From an uncultured Clostridium sp. (lineage in GTDB: Bacteria; Bacillota; Clostridia; TANB77; CAG-508): a stretch of DNA of 24,961 bases. The notes under the pieces were generated by a model. The model was given only the letters and a program-made list of their open reading frames with translations, ran no database searches and was not told where the DNA came from. The position numbers were made by a program, and so were the translations under genes. The stretch covers positions 1 to 24,961 of the forward strand of contig CATLUC010000006.1 of the NCBI GenBank assembly GCA_950059165.1. The letters run 5' to 3'. Shown piece after piece: positions 18,213-24,278 of this stretch (position 1 is the first letter of the stretch; each line of letters begins with the position of its first letter).

Positions 18213-18596
18213 TTATCCCACTGTCCAATCTGTTTTTGCCATTCCAAATAGTACACTACAAATTGCTCCTGCACCAAATACAAATATTGCACCAATTGCA
18301 TATGGAAGCAATGTTTTTTTGTATTCTGCTTTTTCTTCTGCACTTCCCATCATGTATTTAATACCTAATACAATTAATATAATAACTGCTAATACTGATG
18401 CTCCTGTTGATACAATACCTAATATGTTATTTCCAAAGCCTTCAACAGCATTTGTTGCATCTGTTCCTGTTTTTGTGCTAAATTTGCTTGGATCTACACC
18501 TTCAACTGCTGCTAAAGATAATGTTGAATACATCATTCCTGATATTGTAATTGCTAGCATTGTTAGTTTTTTCCATAGTTTTTTCATTGTTTTCAT
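18213..18596 (-). CDS. VirB2/TrbC-like pilin, short form
   Basis: This 127-residue protein has a basic N-terminus, a signal-like hydrophobic segment (about 11-30, LSLAA), a short polar region, then two hydrophobic helices around a cytoplasmic loop (GIKYMMGSAEEKAEYKKTL). That arrangement is typical of VirB2/TrbC pilins. The start has AAAGGAGG about 7 bases upstream. It is one of three paralogues here and has its own promoter (18666-18694) and tandem terminators, so it is probably the major pilin (inference). Its GAIFVFGAG second helix is the best template for judging the frameshifted neighbour: Pro-Tyr-Ala-Ile-Gly aligns with Pro-Tyr-Phe-Ile-Gly after the shift. Confidence 0.75.
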   Translation of the reverse strand: MKTMKKLWKKLTMLAITISGMMYSTLSLAAVEGVDPSKFSTKTGTDATNAVEGFGNNILGIVSTGASVLAVIILIVLGIKYMMGSAEEKAEYKKTLLPYAIGAIFVFGAGAICSVLFGMAKTDWTVG

Positions 18597-18665
18597 GTGC
18601 TTTTCCTCCTTTATTTTTTCTATTATGTCTCCTTTTAGAAGATTAATAACTTATTCCTAATACTT

Positions 18666-18694
18666 ATTATAACATTTTAAAACATTTTTTGCAA
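18666..18694 (-). promoter_or_regulatory. Promoter of the short pilin gene
   Basis: TATAAT (18671-18666) with TTGCAA (18694-18689), four of six bases of TTGACA, at exactly 17 bp. It begins just after the stop codon of the preceding pilin at 18699. Confidence 0.5.
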
Positions 18695-18698
18695 TAGT

Positions 18699-19074
18699 TT
18701 AGAAAATATCTATTGCTATTTTGTATATTACTTGTACAAGATTTCCTATTCCAAGTACCATGATAGCTCCGTATAAAGTATGGCATTAGTGTTTTTTTGT
18801 ATTCTGCTTTTTCTTCTACGCTACCCATCATATATTTAATACCAAGTACTATTAAACAAATAATTGACATAAGTGAACCTACTGTTTGTACTACTCCAAT
18901 TATTTTTCCTACCATACCTGTAAATCTTTGTGATGTTGGTTGTTCTTTAGCATATTGTTCTAAGTCTCCAAGTCCTGTGCTATCTGCCATTACTTGGTTT
19001 TGTATAAGAATTATACATATTATTATTAAAGCTATAATCGTTATTTTTAAAATATTTTTTTTTGTTTTTTTCAT
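18699..19074 (-). CDS. VirB2-like pilin, +1 shift at CGG
   Basis: With one +1 change this is a 124-residue pilin paralogue. It has an N-terminal hydrophobic segment (about 8-25), a polar stretch, one helix before the loop GIKYMMGSVEEKAEYKKTL, and a second helix. Codon 102 is CGG (18771-18769). The zero frame continues as a charged, Cys-rich, non-hydrophobic tail to 18667 and destroys the second helix. Skipping the C gives Pro-Tyr-Phe-Ile-Gly-Ala-Ile-Met-Val-Leu-Gly, matching the neighbouring pilin at the glycine, then ends at a TAA at 18699, just before the next gene's promoter. Two alternative C-termini from one gene are possible if shifting is partial. Confidence 0.8.
18769..18771 (-). other. 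In-frame CGG +1 frameshift site in the pilin gene
   Basis: The zero frame reads TTT ATA CGG AGC. Dropping the C gives ATA GGA GCT, Ile-Gly-Ala, exactly the residues of the paralogous pilin (Ala-Ile-Gly-Ala-Ile). Codon 102 from the ATG at 19074. Confidence 0.8.
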
Positions 19075-19086
19075 TGGCTTTCTCTC

Positions 19087-20136
19087 CTATATGTTTTCTA
19101 GTATTGTGATAACTAATTTCCAAATACCAAATGAGCCAAATACTACTACACAACCTGCTACATAAGGTATAAGCATTGCTTTGTAGTTTGCTTTTTCTTC
19201 TACACTTCCTACCATGTATTTGATTCCGACTATTACTCCTACAATTAATGCTATTGCAACTGCTAGTAATAATAGTATGTTGTACATAGCTGTTGATACT
19301 TGTTGTAAGTTTCCTTCTTGGTATTGTAGCTCTTTTCCTGCTCTTTCAAAACTGTCAGCATCTGATATTAAATCTGATAAATTGCTTGCAGGGTTTTTAG
19401 TACCTTTTTCTAGTTCTGGTTGCTTATAAATAGCTGTGTCTGCTGTTGAACCACCTGAATCTGTTTCTGCTCCTGATTCTTCTAAAGCTTTTGATGCTTC
19501 TTCATCATCAATTTTATGTTTGTCTTTTGCTATCCTCATGTTTTCTGTTAGCTTTTGCCTAGCATTCGGGTCTCCATTTGAATATAATGTAAATCCTGGT
19601 GATTTTAATAATTCTCCTACTAAAATAATATATTGTTCTGCAAAATAGTCTGTCATATTGTCTAGTGAAGGTGTTGGATTTACAAGCATTTTATAAAACC
19701 TTTGTCCATCTTCTTTGGTTGCTGCATTTCTTATTTCATCTTTTCGTGATATATAGTTACCCCATGAACTATCATAAATATTTGAACCTCCTTCATTAGA
19801 GTCATCATCATTGTTTGTACCTTCTTTTATTTTTTCAGCAGTTTTTACATTTGTCTTTATTGGTTGTAATATACCTATATCTAGCATTCTTGCTGCTTCT
19901 GTTTGTGTAAATGCGTTTGCACATTTGATATATTTTTCTAAATCTTCTTTGCTTAAATTTTCCACTGTTACTGCACCTAGATATCCTGCTAATTGTCCTG
20001 CTTCTTCTGGTTTGGCATTTTTATAATCACTAAGACTAAAATCATTCCAATGCTTTGCTGCATATGAATTTATTATATTTATCATAAATATAAATATTAT
20101 GCTAAAAAATATTATTTTGTATATTTTATTTTTCAT
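19087..20136 (-). CDS. Pilin-like T4SS protein with a long N-terminal ectodomain
   Basis: This 349-residue protein joins a signal peptide (about 1-26, INSYAA) and about 240 residues of hydrophilic, presumably external sequence to a C-terminal VirB2-like module. The module has a helix (about 283-307), the loop GIKYMVGSVEEKANYKAML, and a second helix. The ectodomain has no family I recognise; it is Asp/Glu/Asn-rich with a low-complexity stretch near residue 115. It is the first gene after the main promoter, 12 bases ahead of the next pilin. A specialised or tip pilin, or an adhesin carried on the pilus, are possible roles (inference). The start has AGGTGAGG close upstream. Confidence 0.7.
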   Translation of the reverse strand: MKNKIYKIIFFSIIFIFMINIINSYAAKHWNDFSLSDYKNAKPEEAGQLAGYLGAVTVENLSKEDLEKYIKCANAFTQTEAARMLDIGILQPIKTNVKTAEKIKEGTNNDDDSNEGGSNIYDSSWGNYISRKDEIRNAATKEDGQRFYKMLVNPTPSLDNMTDYFAEQYIILVGELLKSPGFTLYSNGDPNARQKLTENMRIAKDKHKIDDEEASKALEESGAETDSGGSTADTAIYKQPELEKGTKNPASNLSDLISDADSFERAGKELQYQEGNLQQVSTAMYNILLLLAVAIALIVGVIVGIKYMVGSVEEKANYKAMLIPYVAGCVVVFGSFGIWKLVITILENI

Positions 20137-20203
20137 TTCACCTCACCTACTATTTTTCCCATTTTTTCAATATATTTAGACTTATATTTTATACTCTATT
20201 TTA

Positions 20204-20232
20204 ATTATATCATTTTATTATGTTTTAGTCAA
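20204..20232 (-). promoter_or_regulatory. Main promoter of the T4SS cluster
   Basis: TTGACT (20232-20227), a 17-bp spacer, and TATAAT (20209-20204) preceded by TGA on the minus strand. This is the best promoter in the region and lies about 68 bases upstream of the first T4SS gene. Confidence 0.75.
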
Positions 20233-20271
20233 AATTAGTTTTTCTTTAGAAAATATATTTTAGAAGTTTTT

Positions 20272-20300
20272 AAAGGTGCTAGTTTTTTGCTAACACCTTT
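20272..20300 (-). terminator. Stem-loop after the toxin gene, copy of the tRNA-Ser terminator
   Basis: An 11-bp stem (AAAGGTG..TAG with CTA..CACCTTT on the minus strand, one wobble). The T tail is only three, so it is a weak terminator. It is nearly identical to the stem-loop at 21318-21348 at the other end of the toxin-antitoxin pair. Confidence 0.55.
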
Positions 20301-20316
20301 ATTTTATAATAGAATT

Positions 20317-20970
20317 TTATTTTAAAATCATCTTTTCAATGTTTTTTTGAAATTGTTTTTGTACTTTTATAAAAAATTCTTTAATATCTTCCCAATTGTA
20401 CTCCACAAATACCTTTGGTAGTTCTTCTTGCTCAGCATCTTCAAAATAGCTTAATCCCATTATAATGTTTACATAGTTTGTTTGTTCTCCACATTTTTGT
20501 ATTAATCCCTTTGCTATTTCTTCTATACTAATTTCACATTTGTTTATTATATTATATAAATCAAAAAAATCTTTTTTTGAACCTCTACCACCTATTGCTA
20601 CTACTTTCATTATGGCAATATCTAATATACTTGCTATTTTTAATTTTGGCATTTCTTCAACTGTTACAAAGTTTTTTATTACTTTGTTTGGATAATAAAA
20701 GAAACTTACTTGCACTCCATTTAGTATAATGTCACATGTTCCTTTTTGATTTTGTTTTACTTTTATTTCTCCTAAACTACATAATTCTTCTAGTAATTGT
20801 TCATTATTAAATTGTTCTGGAACACAAAAATCAAAATCATATGATTCTCTTAAATTTAGTTGTAATGATAATGCTGTTCCTCCTATCATATAGAACTTAG
20901 GTATGCTTACTGTTTCAGTTATGTTTTTTAATAGTTTATATCTATTATCATCTATTATATTCCAATACAT
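20317..20970 (-). CDS. AbiEii/AbiGii-type nucleotidyltransferase toxin
   Basis: This 217-residue protein has the minimal nucleotidyltransferase signature of the AbiEii toxin family: GGTALSLQ near residue 30, then SYDFDF carrying the catalytic acidic pair, a later Lys-rich helix with KLKIASILDIAIMK, and KKDFFDLY. Characterised members add nucleotides to tRNA or otherwise block growth and protect against phage. The ATG at 20970 overlaps the TGA of the upstream antitoxin-like gene (TGATG), with GGAGAG 10 bases upstream. A TTG at 20988 is the alternative start. The pair forms a two-gene cassette. Confidence 0.8.
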   Translation of the reverse strand: MYWNIIDDNRYKLLKNITETVSIPKFYMIGGTALSLQLNLRESYDFDFCVPEQFNNEQLLEELCSLGEIKVKQNQKGTCDIILNGVQVSFFYYPNKVIKNFVTVEEMPKLKIASILDIAIMKVVAIGGRGSKKDFFDLYNIINKCEISIEEIAKGLIQKCGEQTNYVNIIMGLSYFEDAEQEELPKVFVEYNWEDIKEFFIKVQKQFQKNIEKMILK

Positions 20971-21266
20971 CAACTGTTCACTCTCCAATATTCATAATTC
21001 ATAGCTTGAGTCCATTTGTAATATGCCATGTCTTCTTTTTTTAGATTGAATTGTTGCCTTAAGTAATTTGCAACTATTGGTTTTAGGTTTCTACTATTTC
21101 TTGCTACATCTTCTATTTCTTGATATGTATAGTTGTTTTTTATCCATTTTATAGCTTTTAAGTCTCCATAGCAATATAGTCTTGAAATTATATATCTTCT
21201 GTTTTTATTTTTGTCCAGCTTTTCAAATTCAGTGTCCCAAAAGTATTCTTTTAATTCTTCTAGCAT
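20970..21266 (-). CDS. Antitoxin-like partner of the AbiEii toxin (DUF6922-like)
   Basis: This is a 98-residue, helix-rich protein starting MLEELKEYFWDTEFEKLD and containing RRYIISRLYCYGD and YTYQEIEDVARNSR. The pattern fits the small proteins (DUF6922-like) that precede AbiEii toxins, so an antitoxin role is likely by context. The ATG at 21266 has GGAG 9 bases upstream. Longer in-frame starts at 21281 and 21344 lack a good site, and 21344 lies inside the tRNA terminator. No clear promoter is seen, so readthrough from the tRNA unit may supply expression. Confidence 0.65.
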   Translation of the reverse strand: MLEELKEYFWDTEFEKLDKNKNRRYIISRLYCYGDLKAIKWIKNNYTYQEIEDVARNSRNLKPIVANYLRQQFNLKKEDMAYYKWTQAMNYEYWRVNS

Positions 21267-21315
21267 TGTCTTTTTCTCCATTCTTTTTCTAGGTTTGGAG
21301 GACTCTTTTTGTTTT

Positions 21316-21348
21316 AAAAAGGTGTCAGCTTTTTTTGCTAACACCTTT
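21316..21348 (-). terminator. Terminator of the tRNA-Ser unit
   Basis: A 12-bp stem (AAAGGTGTTAGC with GCTGACACCTTT on the minus strand, one T-G pair, A-rich loop) is followed by TTTTT. It starts two bases after the CCA end of tRNA-Ser(GCT). Confidence 0.75.
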
Positions 21349-21350
21349 GT

Positions 21351-21440
21351 TGGCGTAGGTGAGAGGGTTCGAACCTCCGCGCCGATTACTCGACCTAGCA
21401 GTTTAGCAAACTGCCCCCTTCACCACTTGGGTACACCTAC
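21351..21440 (-). tRNA. tRNA-Ser (anticodon GCT)
   Basis: The acceptor stem GTAGGTG pairs with CACCTAC, with G and an encoded CCA at the end. The anticodon stem GCAGT/ACTGC holds the 7-base loop TTGCTAA, anticodon GCT (reads AGC/AGU). The long variable arm is typical of tRNA-Ser, and the T loop is TTCGAAC. The anticodon loop is of normal size. Confidence 0.95.
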
Positions 21441-21461
21441 ATTTATACTTTTTTATAATAT

Positions 21462-21492
21462 AAAAGTTAGATATTTGGTACATCTAACTTTT
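21462..21492 (-). repeat. Inverted repeat between the two tRNA-Ser genes
   Basis: Perfect 11-bp arms (AAAAGTTAGAT at 21462-21472 and its complement at 21482-21492) with a 9-base loop. There is no proper T run on the minus strand, so it is more likely a processing or weak termination structure between the tRNAs. Confidence 0.5.
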
Positions 21493-21500
21493 TATATTTT

Positions 21501-21591
<91 letters not shown>

Positions 21592-21671
21592 GTTTGTTAG
21601 AGTTTGTCCTTCCAACAGTCTATATCTTAGCATTTTTATTGGCATTTGTCAATAGCAAATTTTAGATTTTT

Positions 21672-22163
21672 TTATTCTATTGCTTTTTGTATTGCTTGTG
21701 TTTCTTCTTCTGAGAATGTATATGTCGATTTTCCATTTTCTACTGGTTTGGCATATATGTTTGACATTTCCCTTGAAAAGATTCCATTTAAAACTACTCC
21801 ACTGTTGTTTTTATCTAATAAAGCTAATGCAAAACTTAAATTGCTTCCTGTATTTTCAAATGCATTATATCTTACCATTCCAACTTTTTGTATGCATTTT
21901 GATATATTGTTGTCCATATTTTTTATTTCATTTTCTATTTGTGCATTTTGTTGTTCTACTTTATTTACTTTATACATATATGTTTCTAAATCTTCTTCTA
22001 AATTTTTTCCATTTCCTAATTTTTGCATGAAATTTTTGTATTTTTTGTTTAATTTTGAAAATTTCGTTACCATAACAATAAATCCAATTAACAATAATGC
22101 CATTATGGCAACCAAAATCAACAAAAAGGTTTCTGTTTTTATAAACTCCATGATATTTTCCAT
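21672..22163 (-). CDS. DUF4446 family membrane protein
   Basis: This 163-residue protein has an N-terminal transmembrane helix (about residues 10-33, LLILVAIMALLLIGFIVMV), a coiled-coil-like segment (about 35-90), and a C-terminal domain with CIQKVGMVRYNAFENTGSNLSFALALLD, the hallmark of DUF4446. These genes usually follow parB in Clostridia; the function is unknown. The ATG at 22163 is chosen because GAGG lies 6 bases upstream, dropping 20 residues of a longer open frame that begins at 22223. Confidence 0.85.
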   Translation of the reverse strand: MENIMEFIKTETFLLILVAIMALLLIGFIVMVTKFSKLNKKYKNFMQKLGNGKNLEEDLETYMYKVNKVEQQNAQIENEIKNMDNNISKCIQKVGMVRYNAFENTGSNLSFALALLDKNNSGVVLNGIFSREMSNIYAKPVENGKSTYTFSEEETQAIQKAIE

Positions 22164-22226
22164 GTTGAACCTCATTCCTTTCCTACTGCTCAAATTGGTT
22201 GAAAATTTTTTTATTTTTTTCACCTT

Positions 22227-23066
22227 TTAATTTATTAGTCCTAAAATCCTTTCTAGGTCATCATTTGATGTGTATTCTATAATTATTTTTCCTCTTCTTT
22301 TTCCTGGGTCTAGTTTTACTTTTGAACCGAAGAAACTTTGGAAGTTATCTTCTATACTTTTATATAGTATGTGATTTTTTTGTTGTTCTTCTTTTGTTTG
22401 TTTTGTTTTTGCCTTTTTTTCTATTTGCCTAACTGTTGATCCTCTTTCTATCATTTGTATTGCTGCTTGGTATTGTTTTTCTGGTTCTGTTATTGCAAGT
22501 AATGCTTTACAGTGCCCCTCTGTTATTTTCCCTTCTTTTGCCATTTCTAGTACTCGTGGTTCTAGGTTCAAAACTCTTACCCAATTTGCTACAGTACTTC
22601 TACTTTTTCCTAGTTTTTTTGCAACTTCTTCTTGTGACATTCCGTAAGTGTTTATTAGTGTTTTTATTCCTGCTGCTTTTTCTACTGGGTTTAAGTCTTC
22701 TCTTTGCATGTTCTCTATTAATGATATTTCTGAGTTGATTTTTTCGTTGTCTTCTCTTATTATTGCTGGTATTTCTTTTAATCCTGCTATTTTAGATGCT
22801 CTCCATCTTCTTTCTCCTGCAATTATGCTATAATATCCATCTTTTTTTGTTACTACTATTGGTTGTATTATTCCATATTCTTTTATTGATTGTGCTAATT
22901 CTTCTAGGGCTTCTTGATTAAATTTTTTTCTTGCTTGTTCTTTGTTTGGCTCTACTTCTGTTATTTTTAAGTTTTTTAGTGTGTCATTTTCTTGCATTTG
23001 TTCTTCTTCTGGTGCTGGACCAAATAATGCATCTAATCCTTTTCCTAAACCTGTCATCTTCGCCAT
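22227..23066 (-). CDS. parB: Chromosome partitioning protein ParB (Spo0J)
   Basis: This 279-residue DNA-binding CTP hydrolase loads on parS sites and organises the replication origin. The N-terminal GLGKGLDALFG motif, the ParB/Srx nucleotide-binding domain with GERRWRA (about 90), the ENMQREDLNPVEKA segment, a helix-turn-helix (SQEEVAKKLGKSRSTVANWVR) and the C-terminal dimer domain are all visible. GAGGAG lies before the ATG. It follows parA after 34 bases. No 16-bp consensus parS was noticed in the window. Confidence 0.95.
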   Translation of the reverse strand: MAKMTGLGKGLDALFGPAPEEEQMQENDTLKNLKITEVEPNKEQARKKFNQEALEELAQSIKEYGIIQPIVVTKKDGYYSIIAGERRWRASKIAGLKEIPAIIREDNEKINSEISLIENMQREDLNPVEKAAGIKTLINTYGMSQEEVAKKLGKSRSTVANWVRVLNLEPRVLEMAKEGKITEGHCKALLAITEPEKQYQAAIQMIERGSTVRQIEKKAKTKQTKEEQQKNHILYKSIEDNFQSFFGSKVKLDPGKRRGKIIIEYTSNDDLERILGLIN

Positions 23067-23100
23067 TTTTACTCCTCCTCCTAATTCTATTACAAATTCC

Positions 23101-23892
23101 TTACATCATGTGTTTTGCCTTTTTTTCTTCTTCATTGTTTTTTGACAAGAATTCTTTAGCAAATTTTAGGTAGCTTTTTGCTCCTTTTGATTTTGGGTCA
23201 TATTCTGTAATTGGCATTCCATAGCTTGGAGCTTCGCTTAACCTAACATTTCTTGGTATTACTGTTTTGTATACTTTGTCTCCAAAGTATTTTTTTACTT
23301 CTTTTACTACTTGGTTTGATAGGTTTGTCCTTATGTCATACATTGTAAGTAATGCTCCTTCTATTTGTATGTTTTTATTTAAGTGTTTTTTCACTAGATT
23401 TACTGTGTTTAATAATTGCCCTAATCCTTCTAATGCGAAGTATTCACATTGTACAGGTATTAGTACACTATCTGATGCTGTAAATGCGTTTAATGTGACT
23501 AGCCCTAATGATGGTGGACAATCTATTAGTATGTAGTCAAATTTGTTTTTTATTTCATCTAATTTTTCTTTTAGTCTTTGTTCTCTTGACATCATTGATA
23601 CTAGTTCTACTTCTGCTCCAGCTAGGTTCATGTTTGATGGACATACTTTTAGGTTTTTTATCATTGTTTTTTGTATTGTTTCTTCTATACTAGTGTCATT
23701 TACTAATATGTCATATGTTGATGCTTCTACTTCTTTTTCTACTCCTAGTCCACTTGTGGCATTTCCTTGTGGGTCAGCATCTATTAACAATACTTTTTTT
23801 CCTTTTTTGGCTAGTATTGTTCCTAAATTTACTGTTGTTGTGGTTTTTCCTACTCCACCTTTTTGGTTTGCTAGTGCTATTATTTTTCCCAA
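23101..23892 (-). CDS. parA: Chromosome partitioning ATPase ParA (Soj)
   Basis: This 263-residue ParA-type ATPase partners ParB and, in Firmicutes, modulates DnaA. The deviant Walker A KGGVGKTTT is at about residues 10-18, Walker A' LLIDADPQGN follows, and Walker B is ILIDCPPSL. The start is best placed at a TTG (23892), 8 bases after GGAGG, giving the family-typical MGKIIALANQKGG. The in-frame ATG at 23907 has no ribosome binding site, because its own first codons contain that GGAGG. A promoter is seen at 23953-23981. Confidence 0.95.
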   Translation of the reverse strand: MGKIIALANQKGGVGKTTTTVNLGTILAKKGKKVLLIDADPQGNATSGLGVEKEVEASTYDILVNDTSIEETIQKTMIKNLKVCPSNMNLAGAEVELVSMMSREQRLKEKLDEIKNKFDYILIDCPPSLGLVTLNAFTASDSVLIPVQCEYFALEGLGQLLNTVNLVKKHLNKNIQIEGALLTMYDIRTNLSNQVVKEVKKYFGDKVYKTVIPRNVRLSEAPSYGMPITEYDPKSKGAKSYLKFAKEFLSKNNEEEKKAKHMM

Positions 23893-23952
23893 TTTGATTG
23901 CCTCCATTTTTAGTTTATTTTTACGTTTTAGTTTCTGTTTGCTATATTATAT

Positions 23953-23981
23953 ATGATATAAAAATATTGCAAAAAAGTCAA
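23953..23981 (-). promoter_or_regulatory. parA promoter
   Basis: On the minus strand TTGACT (23981-23976), a 17-bp spacer and TATCAT (23958-23953). The -35 box lies in one arm of the inverted repeat at 23971-24010. Confidence 0.55.
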
Positions 23982-24010
23982 TAAATTTTAAGAAATTTAT
24001 TGACTTTTTT
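23971..24010. repeat. 18-bp perfect inverted repeat carrying two divergent -35 boxes
   Basis: The arms at 23971-23988 and 23993-24010 are exact complements around TAAG. Each arm contains TTGACT reading outward and a run of six A/T, so it can act as a divergent promoter core, as a two-way terminator, or as an operator. Confidence 0.7.
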
Positions 24011-24029
24011 TGTTTCAATTTGTTACAAT
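24000..24029 (+). promoter_or_regulatory. Promoter of the ncRNA candidate
   Basis: TTGACT (24000-24005), an 18-bp spacer, and TACAAT (24024-24029). It diverges from the parA promoter and shares the inverted repeat with it. Confidence 0.5.
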
Positions 24030-24273
24030 TCATGTTTATTAAAATCTAACAGAAAAAAAGTTTATAATAAGAAATATGAAAATCAAGCGAATGTAGAGTA
24101 ATCAAGCTAGAAATTCTTAATTCATTTTTTGGAAAGAGTTCAAGCTTGTCTTGGAAGGGTGCCAAAAAATGTATTCAGAATTTCTGTGAAGATTAGCTCG
24201 CCCCGAGCTTGTTCAAAATATTTTTTATTATAAACTTTTTTCTATTAAAGAATTTAAGTCATGAATTGTAACA
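24021..24273. repeat. Long imperfect inverted repeats flanking the ncRNA candidate
   Basis: Perfect 14-bp outer arms (24021-24034 and 24260-24273, TGTTACAATTCATG) continue inward as imperfect complementarity for about 65 bases, merging with the closing stem. No target-site duplication was recognised. It could be a MITE-like element or an extended RNA stem. Confidence 0.45.
24036..24245 (+). ncRNA. Structured RNA candidate, 6S-like
   Basis: This 371-base gap between parA and rsmG holds no gene. Instead it has nested complementarity typical of a long rod. A closing stem of about 25 bp pairs 24052-24076 with the stretch ending in AUUAUAAACUUUUUU. An apical rod pairs AGAAAUUCU with AGAAUUUCU and CAUUUUUUGG with CCAAAAAAUG. 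An open middle has a small AGCUCG-CCC-CGAGCU hairpin on its 3' side. Length near 195 bases, a central bubble and a U-run at the 3' end fit 6S RNA, which mimics an open promoter and binds RNA polymerase. The strand is inferred from the promoter; the symmetry would permit the other. Confidence 0.45.
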
Positions 24274-24278
24274 TTTTT

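Noticed and set aside
18080..18343. Minus-strand frame of 87 codons overlapping the pilin end
   Set aside because: It overlaps the pilin in another frame and runs through two terminators; no ribosome binding site.
5900..18780. The four frame breaks as ordinary sequencing errors or pseudogenes
   Set aside because: Possible, but all four share the same codon, phase and following GGN, no native gene uses CGG in frame, and both halves of each gene are otherwise intact. Kept only as the alternative in the main finding.
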